From Yinghuangia aomiensis (lineage in GTDB: Bacteria > Actinomycetota > Actinomycetes > Streptomycetales > Streptomycetaceae): DNA of 64,000 bases. The notes under the pieces were generated by a model. It searched no databases. It was not told the origin of the DNA and saw nothing but the letters and a program-made list of their open reading frames with translations. The stretch covers positions 62,001 through 126,000 of the forward strand of contig NZ_BAABHS010000001.1 in NCBI RefSeq assembly GCF_039542225.1. Direction: 5' to 3'. Positions 25,971 to 33,223 of this stretch are shown here, in pieces. Each line of letters starts with the position of its first letter. Positions within the stretch are counted from its first letter, which is position 1. The position numbers and the translations under genes were made by a program.

Positions 25971-26411
25971 TCAGTGCCCGGCGGCGTCCGCGGGCGCGGA
26001 GGTGACCAGCTCGGTGAGCACGCCGTGGCAGTCCTTGGGGTGCAGGAACGTGATGCGGGAGCCCATCGAACCGCGCCGCGGCTCGTCGTACAACACCCGG
26101 ACGCCCTTGCCGCGGATGGCTTCGCTCTCGCCGTCCACGTCCGCGGTGCCGAAGGCGATGTGGTGGACGCCCTCGCCGTTCTTCTCGAGCCACTTCGCGA
26201 CCGTCGAGTCCTCGCGGATCGGCTCCAGGAGCTGGAGGTAGGACGCGCCGCCGTCGTCCGTCTCGTTGATCTTGAGCATGGCCTCGCGGACGCCCTGCTC
26301 CTCGTTGACCTCGGTGTGGAACACCTCGAAGCCGTACGTGGCCCGGTAGAACTCCACGGTTTCGTCGAGGTTGCGGCAGGCGATGCCGATGTGGTCGATG
26401 CGCGTGAGCAC
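25971..26411 (-). CDS. mce: methylmalonyl-CoA epimerase
   Basis: The 146-residue vicinal-oxygen-chelate protein interconverts (R)- and (S)-methylmalonyl-CoA, and often ethylmalonyl-CoA. It starts at GTG 26411 with GGGAGGG just upstream. Likely metal ligands are His7 (IDHIGIA), Gln60 (YLQLLEP), His84 (GVHHIAF) and Glu134 (VLTELV), in the usual order and spacing. Length is normal for the family. It is divergent from the thiolase gene and follows the order known in Streptomyces (scy, mce, thiolase, meaB). A longer upstream frame exists but lacks a ribosome site. Confidence 0.95.
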   Translation of the reverse strand: MLTRIDHIGIACRNLDETVEFYRATYGFEVFHTEVNEEQGVREAMLKINETDDGGASYLQLLEPIREDSTVAKWLEKNGEGVHHIAFGTADVDGESEAIRGKGVRVLYDEPRRGSMGSRITFLHPKDCHGVLTELVTSAPADAAGH

Positions 26412-26435
26412 GATGCCCTCCCGGGTCGTCGGGTT

Positions 26436-26447
26436 ACCTCTGGGTAG
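26436..26447 (-). promoter_or_regulatory. palindromic operator of mce
   Basis: TACC-TCTG-GGTA lies 25-36 bases upstream of the mce start. Read on the minus strand it is TACCCAGAGGTA, matching the ccr and marR sites in the outer nine positions. It overlaps TACCTA, a possible -10 box. Confidence 0.45.
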
Positions 26448-26463
26448 GTACCCTGCATGTCGA

Positions 26464-26484
26464 AGCGACACTAGAGCGACACTA
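26464..26484. repeat. two AGCGACACTA direct repeats
   Basis: The ten-base word AGCGACACTA occurs at 26464 and again at 26475, one helical turn apart, in the divergent mce/thiolase promoter region. It could be a regulator half-site pair. A six-base inverted repeat (GAGACC...GGTCTC) follows at 26491-26508. Confidence 0.4.
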
Positions 26485-26630
26485 TGGATCGAGACCTCAT
26501 CGGGTCTCCCGAGGTGGGTCGTGCGTTCCGTCACAACGGGACCCCTGCCGACCAAGCATCGCATCCGGGTATGTTTCCGCCCACACCCTCAACTTCCCAT
26601 CAGGGCTGACCTTCTTAGGAGGCCACTGTC

Positions 26631-27818
26631 ATGGCCGGTTCTGTCATCGTCGCGGGGGCTCGTACCCCCATGGGCCGTCTCCTCGGCTCGCTCAAGGGCT
26701 TCTCCGCGACCGACCTCGGCGGCATCGTGATCAAGGCCGCGCTGGAGCGCGCCGGCGTCACGGGCGAGCAGGTGCAGTACGTGATCCTCGGCCAGGTGCT
26801 GCAGGCCGGTGCCGGGCAGATGCCCGCCCGCCAGGCCGCGGTCAAGGGCGGCATCCCGATGAACGTGCCGTCGCTGACCATCAACAAGGTGTGCCTCTCC
26901 GGCCTCGACTCCATCGCGCTGGCCGACCAGCTCATCCGCGCGGGCGAGTTCGACATCGTCGTCGCGGGCGGCATGGAGTCCATGACGAACGCGCCGCACC
27001 TGCTGCCGAAGTCGCGCGAGGGCTTCAAGTACGGCGCGATCGAGATGCTCGACGCGATGGCGTACGACGGCCTCACCGACGTGTTCGACAAGATCCCGAT
27101 GGGCGAGTCGACCGAGTACCACAACGCCAAGCTCGGCATCACGCGCGAAGAGCAGGACGAGTTCTCCGCCCGATCGCACCAGCGTGCCGCCGCCGCGCAG
27201 AAGAACGGCGTGTACGACGACGAGATCGTCCCGGTCGCCATCCCGCAGCGGAAGGGCGAGCCGGTGCAGTTCTCGGTCGACGAGGGTGTGCGTGCCGACA
27301 CCACCGCGGAGTCGCTGGCCAAGCTCCGCCCGGCGTTCACCAAGGACGGCACGATCACCGCCGGCTCGGCGTCGCAGATCTCCGACGGCGCCTGCGCGGT
27401 CGTCGTCATGTCCAAGGCCAAGGCCGAAGAGCTGGGCCTCGAGTGGCTGGCCGAGATCGGCGCGCACGGCAACGTCGCGGGCCCGGACAACTCGCTCCAG
27501 TCGCAGCCGTCGAACGCGATCAAGCACGCGCTCGGCAAGCAGGACCTCACGGTTGACGACCTGGACCTCATCGAGATCAACGAGGCGTTCGCGTCGGTCG
27601 GCGTCCAGTCGATGCGCGACCTCGGCGTCGACGAGGCGAAGGTCAACGTCAACGGCGGCGCGATCGCGCTCGGCCACCCGATCGGCATGTCCGGCGCCCG
27701 CGTGGTGCTGCACCTGGCGCTCGAGCTGAAGCGCCGCGGCGGCGGCACCGGCGCGGCCGCGCTGTGCGGCGGCGGCGGTCAGGGCGACGCCCTGATCCTC
27801 ACGGTGCCGCAGAGCTGA
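26631..27818 (+). CDS. acetyl-CoA C-acetyltransferase (thiolase)
   Basis: This 395-residue biosynthetic-type thiolase condenses two acetyl-CoA to acetoacetyl-CoA. Catalytic residues are visible: nucleophile Cys88 in NKVCLSGLDS, His349 in GGAIALGHPIG and Cys379 in ALCGGGGQG. AGGAGG lies eight bases before the ATG, and a possible -10 box TATGTT is at 26570-26575. The gene supplies the substrate for the dehydrogenase and CCR steps of the ethylmalonyl-CoA route and is divergent from mce. The same position is occupied by a thiolase in Streptomyces. Confidence 0.95.
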   Translation: MAGSVIVAGARTPMGRLLGSLKGFSATDLGGIVIKAALERAGVTGEQVQYVILGQVLQAGAGQMPARQAAVKGGIPMNVPSLTINKVCLSGLDSIALADQLIRAGEFDIVVAGGMESMTNAPHLLPKSREGFKYGAIEMLDAMAYDGLTDVFDKIPMGESTEYHNAKLGITREEQDEFSARSHQRAAAAQKNGVYDDEIVPVAIPQRKGEPVQFSVDEGVRADTTAESLAKLRPAFTKDGTITAGSASQISDGACAVVVMSKAKAEELGLEWLAEIGAHGNVAGPDNSLQSQPSNAIKHALGKQDLTVDDLDLIEINEAFASVGVQSMRDLGVDEAKVNVNGGAIALGHPIGMSGARVVLHLALELKRRGGGTGAAALCGGGGQGDALILTVPQS

Positions 27819-27835
27819 CGCGGACCGGACCACCA

Positions 27836-27868
27836 CGACGCGCGGGCGGCCTGGCCGCCCGCGCGTCG
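27836..27868 (+). terminator. terminator of the thiolase gene
   Basis: A perfect 15-base stem (27836-27850 with 27854-27868) with a three-base CTG loop begins 18 bases after the stop. It is followed by CATTTGTTC. Confidence 0.85.
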
Positions 27869-27958
27869 CATTTGTTCGGGCGGGCGCTCGTTCGGGCGGC
27901 CGGGTACCCGGGCAGTGTGTGCTGAAGGCCGTGATTCGTGACCCGTGAAGGAGCTGCC

Positions 27959-28933
27959 GTGCCGCGGCGCACCGATGTACCGACGCTCGTCGCGCAGGCC
28001 CGGGACGGGCAGCCGCGCGCCGTGGCCCGGCTGATCTCGCTGGTGGAGGACGCCTCGCCGGTGCTCCGCGAGGTCATGGCCGCGCTCGCGCCGCACACCG
28101 GGCACGCGTACGTCGTCGGCCTCACCGGCCCTCCCGGCGTCGGCAAGTCCACGTCGACCTCGGCGCTGGTCGGCGCCTTCCGGGCGCGCGGCAAGCGGGT
28201 CGGCGTGCTGGCGGTCGACCCGTCGTCGCCGTTCTCCGGCGGGGCGCTGCTCGGCGACCGGATCCGCATGCAGGACCACGCGACCGACCCGGAGGTGTTC
28301 ATCCGGTCGATGGCGTCTCGCGGGCACCTGGGCGGCCTGGCGTGGGCGACCCCGCAGGCGCTGCGGGTGCTGGACGCGGCCGGGTGCGACGTGATCCTCG
28401 TCGAGACGGTCGGCGTCGGGCAGTCGGAGATCGAGGTCGCGTCGGCCGCGGACACCACCGTCGTGCTGATGGCGCCGGGCATGGGGGACGGCATCCAGGC
28501 CGCGAAGGCCGGGATCCTTGAGATCGGCGATGTCTACGTGGTCAACAAGGCCGACCGGGACGGCGCGCAGACCACGGCGCGCGAACTCAACCACATGCTG
28601 TCCCTCGGCCCCGCCCGCGAGGCGGGCGCATGGCGGCCGCCGATCCTCAAGACCGTCGCCTCACGCGGCGAAGGCCTCGACGAGGTCGTCGAGGCCTTGG
28701 AGAAGCACCACGCGTGGATGTCCGGCAACGGCACGCTGCGCACGCGCCGCCAACGGCGGGTGCGCGCGGAAATCGAGGCCATCGCCCTGGCCGCGGTGCG
28801 CGCCCGCATGGGCGGCCTGTCGGCGGCCGGCGACGCGCTGGCCGACCGCGTGGTGGACGGCACGCTCGACCCCTATGCGGCGGCCGACGAGCTGGTGGCC
28901 GGACTCGGCGCGGGGCAGCCGAGCGCGGGGTAA
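27959..28933 (+). CDS. meaB: MeaB, methylmalonyl-CoA mutase GTPase chaperone
   Basis: This 324-residue G3E-family GTPase protects and reloads coenzyme-B12-dependent methylmalonyl-CoA (or ethylmalonyl-CoA) mutase. The P-loop is GPPGVGKST (about residue 55), the Mg site is VDPSSPFSGG, the switch region is VETVGVGQSE and the base-specificity motif is NKAD. The GTG at 27959 was chosen because AAGGAG precedes it; an upstream GTG at 27938 is weaker. The mutase itself is not in this window. Head-to-tail placement after the thiolase fits the Streptomyces order. A strong hairpin separates the two genes. Confidence 0.95.
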   Translation: MPRRTDVPTLVAQARDGQPRAVARLISLVEDASPVLREVMAALAPHTGHAYVVGLTGPPGVGKSTSTSALVGAFRARGKRVGVLAVDPSSPFSGGALLGDRIRMQDHATDPEVFIRSMASRGHLGGLAWATPQALRVLDAAGCDVILVETVGVGQSEIEVASAADTTVVLMAPGMGDGIQAAKAGILEIGDVYVVNKADRDGAQTTARELNHMLSLGPAREAGAWRPPILKTVASRGEGLDEVVEALEKHHAWMSGNGTLRTRRQRRVRAEIEAIALAAVRARMGGLSAAGDALADRVVDGTLDPYAAADELVAGLGAGQPSAG

Positions 28934-28964
28934 GCGGGCGCGGAACAACCGGGCGCGGAGCGGC

Positions 28965-29519
28965 TCAGCGCGGAGCGACGGCCTCGGCCGTCCCGGGCCG
29001 CGGCTTCGGCCGCGCTCCGGCGCGCTCGCCCGCCAGCGACGGGCAGGTCGCCCCGTTGTCGACGCCGCGCAGGTGCTCGACGACGTCCGCGAAGGCCTCC
29101 AGGATGGCCCGCTTCTGCTCGTCGGTCAGCAGGTCCAGGTAGTGCCGCCGGACACTCTCCACGTGGTCGGGCGCGGCCTTGACCAGCCGGTCCCAGCCCG
29201 CGTCGGTGAGCACCGCCCACTGGCCGCGCCGGTCCGAGTCGCAGCTCTCGCGCACCACCAGCCCCGCGTTCTCCATGCGGGTCATCTGGTGCGACAGGCG
29301 GCTCTTCGACTGGTGGCTCAGGCCCGCCAGCTCGGTCAGCCGGATGCGGCGCTCGGGAGCCTCGGACAGCCGGACGAGGATCTCGTAGTCGTGCATGGTC
29401 AGGCCGTGCTGCTGGAGGTCGCGTTCCAGGTACAGAGGAAGCAGATTGAGCACGCCCAGGGAGGCCCGCCACATCTGCTGTTCTTCGTCGCTCAGCCAGC
29501 GAGTCTCCGGTTCGTTCAT
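28965..29519 (-). CDS. MarR-family regulator (first)
   Basis: The 184-residue protein has a MarR winged helix: LTELAGLSHQSKSRLSHQMTRMENAGLVVRE is its recognition region (about residues 60-90) and the wing holds CDSDRRGQW. The N-terminal helix LLPLYLERDLQQHGLTMHDYEILVRL is typical. The last 30 residues are a Pro/Ala/Arg tail. It converges on meaB. A TACCCT -10 box ends six bases before the ATG and there is no ribosome site, so the message is probably leaderless. Three overlapping palindromes cover the -35 region, so autoregulation is likely. The ligand is unknown. Confidence 0.92.
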   Translation of the reverse strand: MNEPETRWLSDEEQQMWRASLGVLNLLPLYLERDLQQHGLTMHDYEILVRLSEAPERRIRLTELAGLSHQSKSRLSHQMTRMENAGLVVRESCDSDRRGQWAVLTDAGWDRLVKAAPDHVESVRRHYLDLLTDEQKRAILEAFADVVEHLRGVDNGATCPSLAGERAGARPKPRPGTAEAVAPR

Positions 29520-29525
29520 GAGACC

Positions 29526-29531
29526 AGGGTA
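29526..29531 (-). promoter_or_regulatory. -10 box of the first marR gene
   Basis: On the minus strand TACCCT ends six bases before the ATG. A -35-like TTGAAT (29548-29553) lies 16 bases further upstream. Together they define a compact leaderless promoter. Confidence 0.6.
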
Positions 29532-29535
29532 CCTC

Positions 29536-29560
29536 GTTCAGTTGAACATTCAATAATGTT
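29536..29560. promoter_or_regulatory. overlapping palindromic operators of the first marR gene
   Basis: Three inverted repeats share the same bases: GTTCA-GT-TGAAC (29536-29547), TTGAA-CA-TTCAA (29542-29553) and AACATT-CAAT-AATGTT (29545-29560). They cover the -35 box and the spacer of the marR promoter, as expected for autorepression. TTGAA/TTCAA half-sites are common for MarR proteins. Confidence 0.6.
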
Positions 29561-29640
29561 TGGCGCCGCACGATCGCGTTCGGGGGACCGGTCATCCGAT
29601 CCCCCGAAGCAATAACACCGTAAAATCGGCGCGCCATCCA

Positions 29641-30474
29641 TCACCCGACCGGTTTGGCCGCCTCCATCGCCGGCGGACCGCCCTGGCCGACCAGGCGCTC
29701 CTGCCACGGCTGGCGTACCGGACCGCCGTGCGCGGCGTCCTGGACCTCCAGCAGCGACTCCTCGCGGCGCGCCGCCTCGAACGCGGCGTGGCCGCCGCGC
29801 ACCCCGAAGAGCCGTTTCGCGACCACGATGTAGAGGACGGCGAGGATGTTGAGGGCGAGCGTGGCGATCTTGACGTAGCTGATCTTCTCGGTCAGCTCGT
29901 AGACCTCCAGCGGCAGGAACATCGCCGTCGCGACCACGGTGAGGTACTCGGCCCAGCGCTTCATCATCCAGAGGCCGACGGCCTCGACGATCTCGATGAC
30001 CGCGTACACGGCGAGGCCGATGGCGACGTACACCAGCGTCGAGTGCTTGTACTCGAAGGTCTTGCGGATCGACTCGACCATCGCCGAATGGTCGATGTCC
30101 CAGCCGTAGTGCTCGGCGAGCGGCTTCAGCAGCGTGACGTCTTCCTCGAAGACCCGGCGCACCGAGTCGCGCGAGTTGCTGAAGCGCCACACGCCGTAGG
30201 CCGCGGCCAGCACCAGCAGTCCGCGCAGGGCACGCTCGATGGCGAGGAAGCGCAGGATCAGCACGTCGCGCAGCGCGCGGCCGCGCAGCACCTCCGGGGC
30301 TTCCTCGGCCGGGCCGGTGCCCTTCGGACCGCCGAGGACGAAGTCGCCGCAGCGTAGGCAGCGCCAGGCCTCACCCATCGGTGTCTCGGTGTGCAGGCGG
30401 CCCCGCAGTACGGGCTCGTCAGGGGCGTAAGTCTCATGTCCGCGGCGTGCGCAGGCTCGGCGATTCCAGTCCAC
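29641..30474 (-). CDS. DUF2127 membrane protein
   Basis: This 277-residue protein belongs to the DUF2127 family. The start was placed at GTG 30474 (DWNRRACARRGHETYAPDEP) because a TACCGT -10 box lies seven bases upstream and related proteins begin with this sequence. An ATG 42 bases further upstream has no support. The N-terminal 55 residues contain a CLRCGDF zinc-type pair. Four hydrophobic helices follow, for example ALRGLLVLAAAYGVW, YVAIGLAVYAVIEIVEAVGL and LALNILAVLYIVV. The function is unknown. It is divergent from the second marR gene and could be controlled by it. Confidence 0.85.
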   Translation of the reverse strand: MDWNRRACARRGHETYAPDEPVLRGRLHTETPMGEAWRCLRCGDFVLGGPKGTGPAEEAPEVLRGRALRDVLILRFLAIERALRGLLVLAAAYGVWRFSNSRDSVRRVFEEDVTLLKPLAEHYGWDIDHSAMVESIRKTFEYKHSTLVYVAIGLAVYAVIEIVEAVGLWMMKRWAEYLTVVATAMFLPLEVYELTEKISYVKIATLALNILAVLYIVVAKRLFGVRGGHAAFEAARREESLLEVQDAAHGGPVRQPWQERLVGQGGPPAMEAAKPVG

Positions 30475-30592
30475 CTCGCGCACGGTAGGGGCGCGGGGAC
30501 ATGCTGCGCAGTCCATCGGTTAACGGACGCGTCAAGGGCGAGTCATCAAAGGGTGAAGGCCGGATGATGGTGGCCGTATTGTGGGCGCTTCG

Positions 30593-30604
30593 TACCCGTC
30601 GGTA
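30593..30604 (+). promoter_or_regulatory. palindromic operator of the second marR gene
   Basis: TACC-CGTC-GGTA differs from the ccr site at one of 12 positions. It lies 11 bases upstream of the -10 box TACGCT (30616-30621), inside the promoter spacer. Binding here should block transcription. Confidence 0.5.
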
Positions 30605-30615
30605 GGGATCGGGGC

Positions 30616-30621
30616 TACGCT
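30616..30621 (+). promoter_or_regulatory. -10 box of the second marR gene
   Basis: TACGCT ends six bases before the GTG at 30628 and no ribosome site is present, the pattern of a leaderless transcript. Confidence 0.5.
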
Positions 30622-30627
30622 GCGCCC

Positions 30628-31281
30628 GTGTCCAAGCCGCTGAACCTCCCCTTCGACCCGATCGCCCGCGCCGCCCAATCCTGGGAGCGGCACTGGGGCC
30701 CGTGCCCCCCGATGGCCGCCATCACGTCGATCATGCGGGCCCAGCAGATCCTGCTCGCGGAAGCGGACGCGGTGCTCAAGCCGTACGGGCTCACCTTCGC
30801 CCGCTACGAGGCTCTCGTGCTGCTCACGTTCAGCCGCAGCGGCGCGCTGCCGCTCTCCAAGATCGGCGAGCGCCTCATGGTGCATCCGACGAGCGTGACG
30901 AACACCATCGACCGCCTGGAGAAGTCCGAGTTCGTCGCCCGCCGCCCCAACCCCCGGGACGGCCGCGGCACCCTGGCCACCATCACGGACAAGGGCCGCG
31001 ACGTCGTCGAACGCGCCACCGCCGAGCTGGTGGCCAACGACTTCGGGCTCGGCGTGTACGACGCCGAGCAGTGCGCCGAGATCTTCCGCGTCCTGCTGCC
31101 GCTGCGCGTCGACGCGGGCGACTTCACCCCGGACGAGCAGCCGGCCGAAGAGCCGACCGAGGAGCACGCCGAGGAACCGGTCGGGGGCGCGGCCGGAGAG
31201 CCGGTCGGAAAGCCGGGCGGGGAGGCCGCCGCGGTGCCGGAACAGGGGGCCGATTCGGAGCCTGCGGGGAGCGCGACGTAG
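30628..31281 (+). CDS. MarR-family regulator (second)
   Basis: This 217-residue regulator has a long N-terminal helix region (MAAITSIMRAQQILLAEADAVL). The winged helix LSKIGERLMVHPTSVTNTIDRLEKSEFV lies at about residues 77-105, with the wing PRDGRGTLATITDKG. Residues 165-217 form an acidic Glu/Pro/Gly tail. The GTG start is predicted from a -10 box six bases upstream. Two DUF3817 membrane protein genes follow in the same direction. Its own operator-like palindrome resembles those before ccr and mce, so it is the best candidate in the window for their regulator. That link is inference. Confidence 0.9.
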   Translation: MSKPLNLPFDPIARAAQSWERHWGPCPPMAAITSIMRAQQILLAEADAVLKPYGLTFARYEALVLLTFSRSGALPLSKIGERLMVHPTSVTNTIDRLEKSEFVARRPNPRDGRGTLATITDKGRDVVERATAELVANDFGLGVYDAEQCAEIFRVLLPLRVDAGDFTPDEQPAEEPTEEHAEEPVGGAAGEPVGKPGGEAAAVPEQGADSEPAGSAT

Positions 31282-31342
31282 TCTGCTTGCGCGCTCGTGA
31301 ATCGGAGCGCAAACGTGGCGAAACGTCGATGAAGGTGTACCC

Positions 31343-31669
31343 GTGAAGCCTGCTGTCCTGACCCGCTACCGCGTGATGGCCTACGTCACCGGTGTATGGC
31401 TGCTCCTGCTCTGCCTGTGCATGGTCTTCAAGTACGGCTTCGACATGGGCGCCACCCTCACCCTGTACGTCAGCCAGCTGCACGGCCTCTTCTACATGAT
31501 CTACCTGGTCACCGCGTTCGACCTGAGCATGAAGATGAAGTGGCCGGTCGGGCGCATGCTGGCGATCATGCTCGCCGGAACCCTCCCCGGCGCGTCGTTC
31601 GTTGCCGAGCGGAAGGTCGTCGAGTCCGTCCGGGAGAACGGACGGGCCGCGGAGCCGGTCCAGGCCTGA
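31343..31669 (+). CDS. DUF3817 membrane protein, copy 1
   Basis: The 108-residue protein has three hydrophobic helices: YVTGVWLLLLCLCMVF, LHGLFYMIYLVTAFDLSM and MLAIMLAGTLPGASFVAE. The HG...Y.V..FDL segment marks DUF3817. It starts at GTG 31343 with GAAGGTG upstream, 61 bases after the marR stop, so it probably shares that transcript. It is a paralog of the next gene. The function of the family is not known. Confidence 0.88.
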   Translation: MKPAVLTRYRVMAYVTGVWLLLLCLCMVFKYGFDMGATLTLYVSQLHGLFYMIYLVTAFDLSMKMKWPVGRMLAIMLAGTLPGASFVAERKVVESVRENGRAAEPVQA

Positions 31670-31761
31670 CGCCCCGCCGGGCCCCGTCGAAGCGCGGGTC
31701 CGGCCCTTCCCGCGGAGTGCCGGTTCGGCCACTCCGAACCGCCGTATCCGAAGGTGAACTC

Positions 31762-32094
31762 ATGCTGTCCAACCCCGTGTCCCGGTTCCGGCTGGTCGCG
31801 ACCCTCGAAGGCCTGTCCTTCCCGGCGCTGCTGATCTTCGGATCGCTGCTCAGCCGCATCTCCGACATCGACTACCTGATGATGCCGCTGGGCCTCATCC
31901 ACGGTGTGCTGTTCGTCGCGTACATCCTGCTGGCCCTCGACCTGCGCACGAAGCTCGGCTGGGACGGCAAGAAGACGGCGATCGCGATCGCCTGGGCGAT
32001 CCCGCCGTTCGGCAGCTTCTACTTCAAGGCCAAGGCCAAGGACGAACTCGACGCCGCCGAGCGCGCCGAGGCCCCCGCGGCCGCGTCGGCCTGA
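31762..32094 (+). CDS. DUF3817 membrane protein, copy 2
   Basis: This 110-residue protein aligns in layout with the preceding gene: helix 1 VATLEGLSFPALLIFGSLL, helix 2 MPLGLIHGVLFVAYILLALDL and helix 3 AIAIAWAIPPFGSFYFKA. The ATG at 31762 has AAGGTGA upstream. A Lys/Glu/Ala tail ends the protein. The two copies probably form a heteromeric or redundant small membrane unit. A bidirectional terminator follows. Confidence 0.88.
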   Translation: MLSNPVSRFRLVATLEGLSFPALLIFGSLLSRISDIDYLMMPLGLIHGVLFVAYILLALDLRTKLGWDGKKTAIAIAWAIPPFGSFYFKAKAKDELDAAERAEAPAAASA

Positions 32095-32137
32095 CGCCGT
32101 CCGGGCCGGTAGGCAGCCCGGGTACCCGCCGGCAAAC

Positions 32138-32174
32138 GAAGGGATCGGCCGCGCATCGCGCGGCCGGTCCCTTC
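32138..32174. terminator. bidirectional hairpin between DUF3817 and tetR
   Basis: Seventeen-base arms (32138-32154 and 32158-32174) pair with one G-U wobble and a three-base loop. It separates two convergent genes and can terminate both. Confidence 0.8.
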
Positions 32175-32196
32175 GCGTTCCCCGGCGGTCTCCGGG

Positions 32197-32823
32197 TCAG
32201 TCCTCGGGCAGGCCCTCCGCCGTCCCCATCAGTCCCGCGCCGACGAACGCCACGAACTTCTTCACCCACACGTCCGCAGCCGGTTCGGCGCTCACCAGCA
32301 TGTGCTGCACGACCGTGCCCGCGATGATGTCGAAGACCAGGTCCACGTCGATCGCGTTCGCCGCGGTCGTCTCGCCGCGGGCGCGGGCCTGCGCGCGGCC
32401 CTCGACCACCAGGCGCTTCTGCGGGTCGACGATGACCTCCCGGACCCGCAGCCGGAGTTCCGGGTCCCGGGTCGAGTCGGCGACCAGGCCCATGAGCGCG
32501 GTCTGCATCTCCGGGCGGGCCAGCAGCGCCGCGAACTGGCGCACCACCGACTCCAGATCGGCCGCCAGATCGCCGCAATCGGGCAGGCGGAGCGTGTCGA
32601 GCATGTCCGCCACCGCGGCCAGCACGAGTTCCTGCTTGGACGCCCAGCGCCGGTACAGCGTGGTCTTGGCGACGCCCGCGCGGACCGCGACGTCCCCGAT
32701 GGTGAGCGCCGCCCACCCGCGGTCCGCGAGCAGCGCGCGCGTCGCGTCGAGGATTGCGTCGTCCGCCGCCGGACTGCGCGGCCGGCCCTTGCGGGACGCC
32801 GCGCCGGTGCCGTTCTCGCTCAT
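32197..32823 (-). CDS. TetR-family regulator
   Basis: This 208-residue repressor has its HTH at about residues 20-65 (ILDATRALLADRGWAALTIGDVAVRAGVAKTTLYRRWASKQEL as a region). The helical ligand domain includes a TetR_C-type segment with DVDLVFDIIAGTVVQHML. The AKTTLYRRW recognition helix matches regulators of efflux or lipid genes in actinomycetes. No target gene is directly divergent within 400 bases. A 16-bp palindrome overlapping its probable -10 box suggests autoregulation. Confidence 0.92.
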   Translation of the reverse strand: MSENGTGAASRKGRPRSPAADDAILDATRALLADRGWAALTIGDVAVRAGVAKTTLYRRWASKQELVLAAVADMLDTLRLPDCGDLAADLESVVRQFAALLARPEMQTALMGLVADSTRDPELRLRVREVIVDPQKRLVVEGRAQARARGETTAANAIDVDLVFDIIAGTVVQHMLVSAEPAADVWVKKFVAFVGAGLMGTAEGLPED

Positions 32824-33223
32824 GTGTCGCTCATGCCGATCCGCGGGAGGCCGGGATACGTCCCGGTACGGCCCGTCAGGTTACCGGCTCGTAACGTCAG
32901 CGTCGATGATCGCCGTCACACGACTTGCGGGCATATGAACCGGACGGCTGGGTGAGCCAATTCACAGGCCGAATCCCCTTGATTTCGGCGGCCGGTACTT
33001 GCGGCGGACGCCCGCTTCCCCGTTACGCTACGGGTCGTAGCGAATCACGGTGCCTGGATGGGGATTCGAGCACGCCGATCGCTGCCTGCCCGCGGCCGCA
33101 CGGCCCGGAACGCCGCCCCGCACGCCTCGCGGGGGCGTCCCGGACGCGGCCGCGACCACCTTGCGGGGTGAACGGGGCCGACCCGTGCGCCGCGCGGGCC
33201 CGCCACGGGGGAAGATAGGGCCT
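32824..33223. other. intergenic region, tetR / YbbN-like gene
   Basis: The region contains the tetR operator-promoter (32878-32895) and the promoter of the downstream thioredoxin-like gene. No gene-like open frame is present. Confidence 0.6.
32880..32895. promoter_or_regulatory. palindromic operator upstream of tetR
   Basis: GTTAC-CGGCTC-GTAAC is a perfect inverted repeat. On the minus strand it overlaps TAACCT (complement of 32878-32883), a possible -10 box of tetR. Confidence 0.5.
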
